DNA of 64,000 bases from Chiua virens (Eukaryota > Basidiomycota > Agaricomycetes > Boletales > Boletaceae), in contig JAHNUO010000009.1 of the NCBI GenBank assembly GCA_019787685.1, positions 248,001 to 312,000 on the forward strand. The letters are read 5' to 3'. The notes below the pieces were generated by a model. The model saw only the letters and a list, made by a program, of their open reading frames with translations, made no database searches and had not been told where the DNA came from. Positions 46,431 to 60,155 of the stretch are shown here, in pieces. The stretch's first letter is position 1, and each line of letters begins with the position of its first letter. A program made the position numbers and the translations under genes.

Positions 46431-48809
46431 GTCCAAGTGACGACAGGTCGATTCGGTACATGAGCGGATAATATATATATGGACATACAAAAAAGGAAAC
46501 TTTAGGATCTCACTCAGCGATCGAGATCTTGGGATCTTATTTGCAAATTTCAGTCATCACCTCCACCCCGTTCCCGTCCGCGATCATAGCATCACTACTA
46601 CCATGTGCAGCTCGTGCTTCAATTATGATCCGTCGTCCCGGTATCACGCAAAATCTCAAAGTCTTGTCTTCGGATAATCCTTCTAACACTTAGGAGAGCA
46701 GCCGGGGCGGTACTAGCTCCGATGACACTGTAGTGCATTCAGATTGACCCGTCGGGAGCCTCTCTTAGTCACACTGACACTGGAGAGCATGTCGAACACG
46801 GGTCCTCTATTTCCCCGAATTTGATGGAGGAAAGGTACAGAAGGCCTAAGTTCCGACTCGATCTGTACGTCGGCGCGCAACCATTAGAAATTTTGGAATT
46901 GCTCTAACGAACTCTACAACTATCGTGGAAGTGTTCAATGTATGGTTCTGTGAGCTCTAGGTACACCATAATCTCTTATCTGAATCTCAGTCACATCAGG
47001 TAATACATTATGAAGCGTTGCCACGACTTCATCAACTCCAAAACTGCGAAGATTACAGAAAAACCTGAAGGATAGATGCGGGTAATACTGTGGTGGTTTC
47101 GATGCGTTTACCACAGACATCCTTCCTCAAATTCGCAATAGATTAATTGCATGCATACTCAGTTTGATGAGGATATTTCTACTGAGCTCTCTGCGGCCCC
47201 TGAGGGAACCACCCGAAGGCATCGGAGTATGTACTATCATTGGAGGAGTACTTGACCACGCGAGACTACCGTGCCTGAGGTGCCCCGCCTGTTACCTACC
47301 CAGCAGCCGCGAAACACCACATCATCAACTGCGATGTAACGCTTACCCCTACACTTAGTAACACTGCTACCAGCCGCGTCGGCCCAACATCACGCTCGTC
47401 GTGGCCTATGAACGTTTGAACGTCCATGATCAACTGCGGCATCAAGCTATTTCTACCTCTGCCGGGTGGCAAAACTGGGTGGGACTTTAAATTAGGCATC
47501 ATGTGGAGGCCATGAGTTTATCGACCATGTTGACTACATCGCAAGGTCGTTTTGCTAGGTGCGTCCCAGCACCTTCAGAAAGTTCAACGGTATCTATCAT
47601 GCAAACATGTGAGAGCTTGAGCCTACGGTCAGTGACTGTCGCAGTATTGCAATACCATGATCATGATGTGAGTTACTATTTATACCTGAATTGGAACAGA
47701 GTACTTCCTAGCAACTACTCACGATCAATCTAGCTCCAAAAGGTCGACTCCACAAGGGTACTCTCTGCATACTTGCGACTTGGTTGGTTGAGCCTGAGCT
47801 CTCGAGCTCAGAGCATGTGCTAGTAGTACAAGATGTTTGCAGTTGGTCACGTGTCTGTTCAGCATAGAAAGTGCCGTGATATCGTCGCTGCAAACTACAC
47901 ACCCAAATGTATGCCACCTCGGCGTTTAGGTGGGCATAATAGTATTTGACTCGGTGAGTACGCTCCGCGCACGGCTTTTGTGGAGGGTTATTGTAAAATA
48001 GGAACCGAACCTAGGTTACACCGCTGGCTGGCAGCATCTGGGAGCGTCTGGTTCAATTTGATTAGCCGCGGTGGCGGCCCGGGAAGGTACAAGCAAAGCA
48101 AAAGTGGAGAAGGATCATCCAAGTGCATTCTCTCGTGCGTTATGCTCATTAGCATAACATCTAAGGCGACATTTCATGTTTTGTTTCTCGAATCGATCAG
48201 GAAGGAAAAGCAAGCACGCCTTATCGAGCATGACCGTCCGACGAGCTGTCAGTGACGCTAAATTGCATGCTGGCTTGAAACTAACCGGCGGGTATGTGTA
48301 TATATCCGTTCCAAATGGATTTAACTGACCATGTGATTCCAAGAGTAACACGCGCGTATCTACTCCTGAATATATGGAGAAATCGCCTGTGGTCTGCCTT
48401 TCATGCAGGGAACTCCGTTGAACATCAAGCTTTGATGATTCTGTTGCGTGAACAAGGGTAGCTCAGGTACAGTCCTCCAGACAACTATCAAAAGCTCCCT
48501 AAGATTGCCATCCGGGCAGGCTCGATGTTGTTCATCGCTCAAAGTTACTTTCTAGTGCTACATTCCCCACGTCTCCATACGGGGATTTACGGTTGATTGA
48601 GATCACGAACACCTCCAATACCTGGCGGTCCGCCGGTCCGCGCATTCCCGCTCCAACAGGCACAGGTCCAGCTCTACATCGGAACTCATCACCAAACCGA
48701 CTCACGGCTCTGTTACAAAAAGGGGAAGCATCTTCGCTAAATGGTCGGGTCTTGTTAAGTGTCGCTACCTCGGACATAAATTCTTGCCCACCCTCGAAAG
48801 TTTGTCCCC
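46431..48809. other. About 2.4 kb without a confident gene
   Basis: Divergent upstream region of the G-alpha and transporter genes. An alternating AT stretch near 46471-46481 may act as a TATA element for G-alpha. No other structure is recognised. Confidence 0.45.
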
Positions 48810-50925
48810 ATGTCTTCCCCCCGAGTCATCGACTTTAAGAATATCCGCGTATACTGTACGCTTGTGGCCCTTTCCCGTTGTCGAGGTGCTCATCCGGGTC
48901 AACAGGGCTGGCATTTGTTGCCTACTGGGGTATCGTGCTCTTTGGTTACGATACGTGCGTGTTGTCGTCAAACATCGGTGACTGTCTTGTAGCTCATGCT
49001 CTGCTAGAGGTATCGCTGGAGGTGTTGTCACTCAACACTACTTCAAGACGCAATTTGGTATCACCAATCCTGATGGCTCGGTCAACAAAAGCAAGGCCGT
49101 GACAATCTCGTCCAACGTCGTCTCTGTCCTTCAAGCAGGAGCTTTCTTTGGCGCCCTAGGAAGTGCACCTCTTTCAGGTGAGCAACTCAGTGGCTTTTTC
49201 GCCGCTTGTGTCCATCCATTGATGGGGGTAATGTTTTCAGCCCGGTTCGGTCGTCGGCGGACTCTTTTTGGGTTTACGCTCGTCTTTTGCGTCGGTGCCG
49301 TGAGTCTGCTTGGCAACAGGGTGAAATTTCGCACTGACGATAACAGATCCTTACCACGGTAGCAGACGGCAGCAACGGTCTTAGCTACATCTACGCTGGA
49401 CGCGTAGTATCAGGTGTCGGCATCGGCGCGATATCCGCCGTTGCCCCTGCTTATGTGTCTGAATGTTCACCTAAAGACGTCCGCGGGCGAATTACCGGCT
49501 TGTTCCAAATCATGGTGGCAATTGGCGTCATGATCTCGTACTTTATCAATTGTAGGTCTATCCTTCAGAGTATCTGTGTCTCCATAGAGCTTAACGGCGA
49601 GTCATTTAGTTGGTGTTGGGTTGCACATGGCCAACAGTGTTAACGTATGGAGAATTCCTTTTGGTTTCCAACTTGTTCCTGCCGGGATCATGGCTCTAGG
49701 ATTGCTTACCGTCAAGGTAAATTGTCCCTTGTTTGGATACGAAGGAAGTTGACCAAGCCCCAGGAATCACCGCGTTGGTTGGCGTCCAAAGGCCGCATTG
49801 ATGATGCGATCGCGAATCTGGCATACCTTCGCAGAGAGCCATACGATTCCCCCTCTGTCAGGCACGAAATGGCAGAAATTGAGGCGGCAATTAACGAAGA
49901 ACGCGAAGCACGCCAAGGACTCGGAATCAAGGAGGCCTTTTTTGGAAAAGGCAACCTTATCCGCTTCGTCATTGCGTTTGTCATCTTTTTGCTACAGCAA
50001 TGGAGCGGACAAAATTCCGTCGGATACTACGCACCCCAGATCTTCGCTTCGGTACGTTTTTTTATCACCATGAATTAGTTCGTGACGCCAATCATGTGAG
50101 AATGTCAGATTGGGTATTCTGGCGGAACCAACTCCCTCTTGGCCTCGGGCATTTACGGTGTTGTCAAAGTGATTGCGACCACCATCTTCGTGTTCCTCAT
50201 GGTTGACAGTCTCGGCCGTAAGGCCTCGTTGTTCATCTCCGCGCTGGGCATGGGCATTATGTTCTTCATCATCGGTGCCATCCTCAAGACGCACCCCGTC
50301 GTCACGCCTGCACCGGGGGCGACTCCACCTCCGCCACCGCCGGCTTCGAAGGCCATGGCTGCCATGTTATATATTTATGTCTGCTTTTACTCGATGGGGT
50401 GGGGTCCGCTCCCGTGGGTGTACGTGGCGGACATTTTCCCGACGCGGACGAGGCATTATGGGCTTGCGCTTGCCTCTGCTTCGCAGTGGTTGTGGAGTAC
50501 GTGTTCCAATTCTATGCAAGGTTTGGTTTGAAGCACGCTCATGCACGAACTTTTTACTTCTCTTTTCTCTCTCGCATCCAACTAGATTTTGTCGTGTCTA
50601 AGATAACGCCAACGATCGAAGCTAACCTGGGATACAAGCTATTTATGATGTTTGCTACGATCAACATCGGCGGGATGGCCGTGTTTTCGCTGTGAGTGCT
50701 ACCGATGCTGTATTCGAGTTTGGTCGACGGTGCGCTGATCGTGTCATTTTCTTCCGTTTGCTTTGCAGCATGATCCCCGAGACCAGGGGACGTAGCCTGG
50801 AAGAGATGGACATCGTATTCGGCGCTGTAAGCGAAGAGGCGCGCGAGGTGTTTATCCAAAGGCAAGAACGGGCGCTCGAGGGCAGCGACGTCTTGTCATC
50901 ACGGTCGGTCGAACGCAAAGTCTGA
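48810..50925 (+). CDS. MFS sugar/quinate-type transporter
   Basis: Multiple exons encode a 12-helix major facilitator of the sugar porter family. Landmarks are the opening SPRVIDFKNIRVY, WGIVLFGYDT-GIAGG in helix 1, ARFGRRRTLFG in the 2-3 loop, SYIYAGRVVSGVGIGAISAV, VRGRITGLFQIMVAIGV, QESPRWLASKGR in the central loop, LLQQWSGQNSVGYYAPQIF, YSMGWGPLPWVYVADIFPTRTR and PETRGRSLEEMD near the C-terminus. The last feature is the sugar-porter signature. It resembles fungal quinate permeases; substrate sugar or quinate cannot be settled. The splice near 48850-48905 is not fully resolved. Function is proton-coupled uptake across the plasma membrane. Confidence 0.88.
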
Positions 50926-51267
50926 TGATGGCATGAATACTGGCTTAGTTATCGACATCGTGGTTTCCTTTTGCACCTGTACCTCATGGGATACAGTATA
51001 ATTTGTAATAGCAGATTTTTTGAAACTTCTCCATGTTTGAAATGAACAATACACATTTTTCATGTTTAGCTAATGGACAATTGCAGCCGGATGGATCACC
51101 AGCCAAACTTCTCAGTGTTCATGACCTCATGTGATTGTCACGGAAAAGTGTTCAAACTAGGGGTAGATGGTTGGTCATGAGCACCAGTTCAGCTGCCTTC
51201 GGCACTCCACAAAATACACAACTTTTTTTACTTTATACCACAGTGCATTGGTACATACTATTAATTT
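50926..51267. other. Intergenic, AT-rich
   Basis: Spacer before the retroelement relic; it is visibly richer in A and T than the flanking genes, and no gene is seen. Confidence 0.5.
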
Positions 51268-51492
51268 TTAGATTGTACCTGTATCTGTGAAGTTGAACAA
51301 CAAAAATAACACTGTTGTTGTTGAGATCTTGCACTTGCAGTGCATGAATTCACCCCCTCTGTCGGAGCAGATGATCTTCACCTTCCGTTTGTGGGTGGTT
51401 TCGAGTTGCATTATAAGATCTTTGATTGCCATGAGTGCTTCACCCTTTGACTGTAGGTATTCCTTCCATCCCTTCTTGCTGTAATCATCCAA
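51268..51492 (-). mobile_element. Ty1/copia integrase-core relic
   Basis: The frame reads DDYSKKGWKEYLQSKGEAL and later KVKIICSDRGGEF, the D and DxxGGEF region of the Ty1/copia retrotransposon integrase core (D,D-35-E). Nothing recognisable lies on either side: no reverse transcriptase, RNase H, gag or long terminal repeats. The surrounding 50.95-51.9 kb is more AT-rich than the genes. It is therefore an isolated, probably ancient fragment. Confidence 0.75.
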
Positions 51493-52077
51493 AGTAATGG
51501 TAATGATACTAATAACATATATATGGATAGAACTTCATAGATCCTACTCAGATGGACACAGGGCACATTTATGTTGATGGACAATGAGCAGTGAGCAATA
51601 TAGATGATGCAGATGGCCTGTGGATGATGCAAGAATGCAGGACCTGTCACCTCTGTGCAATGATCACCATCATTTTTTGTCGTCTTCATCATCTTGTCAT
51701 TGTCTTGCCCTGTCTTGTTCAATCCAGTCACCCGACATGGCCAGCTCACCTTCCTATCAATCCTACACACTTATTGTAGTCACAGCTGCCTTCAGATTGC
51801 CTCCATTTGGCATCCAGATCATTTTATTTCACTTCTACACACTCTTTCAACATTTCAAAACTCGCCAGTGGAATAACTGCAGCAATCCAGAGGCGCTATA
51901 GGCGCCGGAGAATGAAGACGGAGAGGTAGTACTGTCCACAGGGGTGGACAAGGTGGAAAATGGGATCCGTGAAATCCGTCTGGACCGTCAAACGTTCCAG
52001 TTCTGTCATACCTTGCATGGAGAACCCGGGATCGCAGATGTCAGACAGAACTGTGTGCGCCTCGTATGCGTGAGCGA
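51493..52077. other. AT-rich sequence beside the copia relic
   Basis: Low-complexity T/C-rich segments; possibly more decayed retroelement, but I see no identifiable domain. Confidence 0.4.
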
Positions 52078-53217
52078 TCAGATGGAAGAGCATATACAAA
52101 AAAGACCTACAGATTTAACGTCCCCAAAATCAAAGTTGGACGCTGCGTACGACGCTGGATTCTGCGTCAGGTCGTTTGAGGAATACGTCGACTCATCCAA
52201 AAGTGACGGATCGAACGGTGGTAGTGGCACGAAGTTAAGCCAGTCAAAGTTTTCCAGAGGCACAACAGGATCGAACGCAGACAACGCTGGCGTCGTCTGA
52301 GCGGTCGAAACACCTGGATCACTTGGAACGATCGGTGCGGTTGTTATGGCCGGCTCGACAATGGACTGTGATGCCACGGACTGATACATGATAGTCGAAC
52401 TTGGACGGCGTTGCATGTCGTCTTGGGTAACACGAGTGGGAGCCTGAGACCATTCATGTGTAGGCAAATACCGCGGTGGCGGAATATTAATAGGGACCGC
52501 TCCCGGAGGGGGACAAGAGGAGGAGCGTCTGCGAGGTATAGGCTGGGGGTACGGCTGTGTGCGTTCAACATGGCGGCGGGACTTTGAATGGTCAGGGGGA
52601 GAGCCCATGAGGGCTATCTGACGCGCCGGACGACCCTCCAATAACGCGTTGTCGCCCCTGACTTTCTTCCCCTTTGAGCCACCGTGAGTCGGGGCGTACT
52701 TGTAGTCTGGGTAAAGCAGGGCGTGGCGCGCCTTCTCCTTTGCGGCGAGGTCTACCCACGGTTGTTTCTGCCCTGCGGTCATGACCCGCCATAGATCCCC
52801 GGCAATGCGGGAGATGTTGGTGTCGTCTAGGTCTGACCTTGGGAGCGTTTTTCGTTGATGGACGAGGTCGCAGCGGAAGAGGATGAAAGGATTGCGAGGC
52901 CGAGGGACATGACGACTACCGTCTGGTCCGCGTGAGGGTTTTTGTTGTAGAAAGCCAGATGAACCGGGCACAGGGAGCGGCTTGGTAGCGGGATCGCGGT
53001 GGGTCAAAGGCGCGGGAGGGAGCTCGGGCAACGGCTCGAGGTGCCTTGGGAGAAGAAAGAGCGGTGGAATCTGTATGTTTTCCGGGCGCAACGCCGGAGC
53101 ATAGTGAGGAAACTCGCTCGTAGCCCACTGACTGGCAAGAGGACTCGGAGCGCGAATGCGACTGTGGCGGGAGAGAAAGATGTCGCACGTATCGTCAAGG
53201 CTCCTCCTCGGTGCCAT
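52078..53217 (-). CDS. HMG-box transcription factor (MATA-HMG type)
   Basis: A single long exon of 379 residues starting MAPRRSLDDTCDIFLSRHSR. The HMG box occupies roughly residues 105-180: VPRPRNPFILFRCDLVHQRK, ISRIAGDLWRVMTAGQKQPW and a KEKARHALLYPDYKY end, followed by a basic stretch SKGKKVRG. The box is the type used by fungal mating and other sequence-specific HMG regulators (RPxNxFILFR). Pro-rich flanks before and after, with a DFDW-like acidic/aromatic patch near the C-terminus, suggest an activation region. The target is unknown. Nothing else in the window suggests a mating-type locus; the homeodomain gene lies nearly 50 kb away. Confidence 0.85.
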   Translation of the reverse strand: MAPRRSLDDTCDIFLSRHSRIRAPSPLASQWATSEFPHYAPALRPENIQIPPLFLLPRHLEPLPELPPAPLTHRDPATKPLPVPGSSGFLQQKPSRGPDGSRHVPRPRNPFILFRCDLVHQRKTLPRSDLDDTNISRIAGDLWRVMTAGQKQPWVDLAAKEKARHALLYPDYKYAPTHGGSKGKKVRGDNALLEGRPARQIALMGSPPDHSKSRRHVERTQPYPQPIPRRRSSSCPPPGAVPINIPPPRYLPTHEWSQAPTRVTQDDMQRRPSSTIMYQSVASQSIVEPAITTAPIVPSDPGVSTAQTTPALSAFDPVVPLENFDWLNFVPLPPFDPSLLDESTYSSNDLTQNPASYAASNFDFGDVKSVGLFCICSSI

Positions 53218-53632
53218 GTCGTGGTGAGAGGGAAAGAGAAAGAAATAGATCTTAGTGAGTTCATTTGGGATCGCATAAAAGTGTCAGAATATCCCCTTTG
53301 AAAGGACAAAATACCTCGTCATTGCCAAGCGGCACGTTTTCTAATTTCTTTATGCCAGCCGAGCGGTGACATTCGGCGCTAAAGTCAACCTCGGCCACCA
53401 ATCGCGTGCCAGTGACGGAATGTTAGCTCCGAGTCATGGCGACATTTTGATTTCTTCAAGGGTCGTGCTCAGCACGTAAGTAATGCTCGATGTAAAAGTT
53501 TCCTCTGAAAGTTGTGAGCCCGCCGCTTAGGAGAATGGTGAGTCACGATAAGATTAGATTGATCTGTGTCAATGACTCGATCGTTTCCTGGCAATACTGA
53601 TTATCCGATCCTTTGATCAAACCAGGTGCACA
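53218..53632. other. Divergent promoter region
   Basis: Roughly 415 bases between divergent HMG-box and SPE3-LYS9 starts; no gene seen. Confidence 0.5.
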
Positions 53633-56273
<2,641 letters not shown>

Positions 56274-56328
56274 AGTAGAAAACAATTATAACCCTTGTCC
56301 AAACCAATATGAACTCAGACTACTCGCG

Positions 56329-58168
56329 ATGATCGACCCACCACGATCAGCCAACGATCAGTACCGCACAGAGACCTCTGATCTTCAAGCCGAAACCGAG
56401 TCGATCCTCCTCAAACATCTGCCGCTCGATCCAGAGTCTCCGCCACCCCTCCAACGCCAACAACACCTCCAGCTCCTCGTCCGAGCCCTCGTCCAGGGTT
56501 TCCCATCGCGCTACATCAGCCAAGATGCGAGCCAGCCATGGCTCTTGTACTGGACCACCCAGAGTTTCTCCGTGTTAGGCGTCGTCTTCGATCCTGAAAG
56601 CAAACAACGGTGCGTTACCACCCACTTTCTGAGTGGCGCTGACCCCTTGTCTCCCATCCAGTGCGATCGACAAGATCCTTGCGTGGCAGCATCCAAAGGG
56701 TGGGTTTGGCGGTGGGCCAGGACACGCCGCGCATCTGCTCCCCACGTATGCGTCTGTCTGCACGCTCGCGATCGTTGGCCGACCAGGACCGGGAGGGGGC
56801 TGGGATCAAATCGACAGGTGCGTGTTCATGCACTTGACATCTTTTACCGCGAACGGTCATGATGTTGATGGTAGAGAGAAACTCTACACCTTTTTCATGT
56901 CGCTCAAGCAGCCCGATGGCTCCTTTTTGGTTTCTGAACACGCCGAAGTAGACGTTCGGTACGTCGACTATGGCATGTCCCGTTTCTCACCCGAGTGACC
57001 GATCCTCTACGCAGGGGAACATACTGTCTACTTGTCGTCGCCTATCTCTTGGACCTTCTCACACCTGAGCTCTTGCAAGGCGTCCCCGGGTTCATCGCGT
57101 CCTGTCAGACATACGAAGGCGGGTTCTGCTCCGCGTCGCAGTCATACTACGCCGCCGACCTCGAGGGACTTGAAACCCTCCTCGACGATCCGCGTCCACC
57201 CCTCGGCGAAGCACACGGAGGATACACATTCTGCGCGCTCGCTTCGTGGATCATGCTCCAACCCTACCTTGGGTTGTCCGGATCTCAATCGCAACGTCTG
57301 TCCACGTCGATCGACTATCGGAGGTTACTCCGTTGGCTCATGCAGATGCAGGGCTCCGAGATCGAGCTGGGTGGGTTTAGAGGGCGGACGAACAAGCTCG
57401 TGGACGGATGTTATTCTTGGTGGGTCGCCGGGTGCTTTGCGTTGTTGGCGTCGCAGGGCGTGGGTGGGAAGGTGCACGATGTTGCGACGCCAGCATCTCC
57501 CTCTTCGCATACTGGGGAGTGGGTCGATGTTGACGGTGAGTGCTGCGCCTCGTTCACTCGTGGTCGCGTACTGACGAGTCGGACACGTGGTTTAGAAGCG
57601 CTGTGGAACAAGTCTGCGTTGCAGCGATACATTTTGTGCGCGGGACAGCACCCTGCAGGGGGTCTACGTGATAAACCGCCCAAGTACGCACAACGCGTCG
57701 CTCCCGCAGAACATACCCACTGACGATCCCGCACAGGGGTTCAGACGCGTATCACACTCTCTATTGTCTCGCTGGGCTCTCGATTGCTCAGCACAGCGTA
57801 AGTCCGCTGCCGGATCGAAGAGCACAGGTGGATGAGGCGTGGCAGGCGAGTGCGGGTGCGTCGCTGCCGCTCATGTTCAGATACGGCGTTGCTTACCCAA
57901 AGTCAGCAGCTTCGTCCACTGAAGAGGCTGCGTAGAGCTTCGTTTGCGGACGCATTGGCATGGACGGAAGAGGAGTGGGCGACGCATGTCCTCGGGGACT
58001 CGGTGAACCGCGTGGTAAGCGTGTCTTAGTATCACTTCCCACTCACCGTCATTGTCGACTGACGTGCTTGCCTAGAACGCGACGCACCCCTTGTTCAATT
58101 TGACGATTACCCATACACATGCCATGATGTCGCACTTTTACAAGCAGACGATTCCAAAACGTAAATAA
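56329..58168 (+). CDS. RAM1: Protein farnesyltransferase beta subunit
   Basis: Alpha-alpha barrel prenyltransferase subunit of about 460 residues. Landmarks: WTTQSFSVLG, GGFGGGPGHAAHLLPTYASV, REKLYTFFMSLKQPDGSF, TYCLLVVAYLLDLLTP, CQTYEGGFCSAS, EAHGGYTFCALASWIML, RGRTNKLVDGCYSWWVAG (zinc-binding D and C), PAGGLRDKPPK and DAYHTLYCLAGLS (zinc-binding H). The C-terminal exon ends NATHPLFNLTITHTHAMMSH to 58168. With the alpha subunit (not in window) it attaches farnesyl to CaaX proteins such as Ras and mating factors. Between about 57,880 and 57,945 the frame changes by one base, with an artefactual TAG just after a Ser/Glu segment; otherwise exons join in phase. It is convergent with the CaaX-bearing F-box gene. 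Confidence 0.93.
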
Positions 58169-58288
58169 TAGATAACGATACAATATTATGCATGTACGAA
58201 TGCGAAAGCAAAAAAAGGCGACGAAGGTAGCGTAAAACAAAAAGCACACATTGATATCTGGGTAGTCACTTGCAAGAAACTCAAGTAT

Positions 58289-60018
58289 CTACGCAATAAC
58301 GCACGTATCCTTTGCCTTTGTATCCGCCTTGTCCATCAACAGCTGATTCCGCACGCGCAAATCCTCGACCTCCTCCTGCAATGCACGCGACCGCTCCTTT
58401 TCCTCCAACCTTAGCTGTATCAACGCCGGCAACAACTTTCCCACAGCCTGCCACGCCGCACACCGATCCTGCAGCGCAAACCGTAGGTGGGTTGGCAAGA
58501 TCCGGTGTTCCTCGCTCCCAAACTCGGTCCAGGTGATCCCCATGTCGACGACGCATCGTGGTGGGCATACGCGGCTCAAGAACGTCGCGGCGGCGCTCGT
58601 GTCGTGCACGTCGGAGGTGCCGAACGCGAGGGCTTTAAGGGTGGCAAATGGTTGGAGGGGCGTCATCGATGAGGGGAGCTCGGCGTCGGCATCGATGTAC
58701 AGCCCGAGGAGGCGTAGACGTGGGCAGTGTCTTGCAAAAGGTAACAGTGCCCGGAGATCGAGCGTGAACGCGTCGTGCTCGAGAAAGAGAGGTTCGGCGT
58801 TAAGCACGAGGTGCTCGAGGTGGGGCCATTTGCTCGCAAGGTCCTCGATCTCGTCGAGTGTGATTTGGAGGGGATACTTGTGGACGAGTTCAAATGTGGT
58901 GAGGGTGGTGAGGGTGAGGAGGGGTTTGATGGTATCGTAGGATAGTTGTTGGTCCGTCGGGAGATGAAAGGGGAGGATTTTGTGGTAGAGCTGGACATGA
59001 AGTTTCGAGAGACGCTGACATTGTTCAGAGAGCGTCACAAAGAATGTGTGCACCTCGTTCGGGGTATGGTTCGTGTACGAGTTGACATACAACGTCGTGA
59101 GATGGGTAGGCGCGAAAATCGAGCGGAAGAAACTGTCAAGATGGTCGATTCTGACGGATAGGTTGAGCGCGCGGAGACACGGGAATGCGCCCTCCTCGAG
59201 GATGGGGTTGAACGATGCCACGTTGGCTGGGTTACCGTATCCGAGCTTGAGGTCTTGGGATGAAGTCGATGTTGGCAATGCTTTTGGCCCGAGAGAGTTC
59301 CTCGATGACGGCGGTCGTGTAATGAAACTCGGGTAGGACGATCTCTTTGAGCTCTGGCAAGTTTTGCAAGAGCACGCGGAGTTCCGCATCGATGGGATTT
59401 CCAGGAAAGTCGATCAAGAGGGTGAGAGTGTGCAGGTGAGGCGCGCGGGCACATAAATCGGTGTAGAAATCGGGACGAGGATGCGCTTGAGAAGGTGCGG
59501 TCACGGTGAGACGCTTGAGGCGGCGGTGGAGGAACAATATGCAGCGTTCCATGTAAGCAGAGGTGGTGTATATCCATTCGAGGGTGTGCATGTTGGGCAA
59601 GATCTCGAGCGACGTTCTGGTCCGGGCGATGTCATCCAGCAAAGGGAGGATTTCGAGATCGTACTTTGATGGACGGAACTTGAACGAGCGTACGCGAGAG
59701 GCGTACTTTTCGAATCTGGACCAGTCGCTGGCTTCGGGAAGCGCGTCAAAGTACTGGTGGGACCGAGATGAGCCGGTGGTAGAGTTGCAAATGAATGTAA
59801 CTCACATATTCGAGCGCGTCTTCGTGGCGCGATATTGGTTTGAGCAAACGGAAGAGGTGGATGAGGTCGTCGACGTCTTTCCAGACGACGTCGAGCGCTA
59901 TGTCGGACCATCGCTTGCAGACACATGCATTCGTGATATTTGCATCCTTGTCAACGAAAGAGAAGACGATATCAAGCAGTTCCGGGATGAACAAGACGCG
60001 GTGAGTTTGTAGTGCCAT
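58289..60018 (-). CDS. F-box protein with a C-terminal CaaX box
   Basis: The F-box sits at the N-terminus (VLFIPELLDIVFSFVDKDAN...ACVCKRWSDIALDVVW). One intron (after YV) leads to a long leucine-rich-repeat-like region with repeats of the kind FPCLRALNLSV, LTTLYVNS, WPHLEHLVLNAEP and CPRLRLLGLYI. The tail is a probable coiled coil (LEEKERSRALQEEVEDLRV) and the last four residues are CVIA, a CaaX motif whose X = A favours farnesylation. The start at 60018 (MALQTHRV) is chosen because it opens the family motif; an in-frame ATG at 60069 is also possible. A one-base fault at GGG 59257-59259 splits the frame in the middle. It is an SCF adaptor, possibly anchored to membranes. Confidence 0.85.
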
Positions 60019-60155
60019 CGTGGTTGTTGTGTGAGTTGTCGGTTCCGCGACAAGCGCAACTTGAACCAAGACACAACTATGAATCCCTCGAAACTTGTTA
60101 CGCCCTGCTCAGTGTCATGACAATGCATATCTGAGTATTAACCTACATCGTCGCC

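Noticed and set aside
48810..50925. A quinate-utilisation cluster around the MFS transporter
   Set aside because: No quinate dehydrogenase, dehydratase or regulator is found nearby; the transporter stands alone.
3840..53217. Homeodomain and HMG-box genes as a mating-type locus
   Set aside because: They lie nearly 50 kb apart, there is no paired HD1/HD2 arrangement, and no pheromone or receptor gene is seen.
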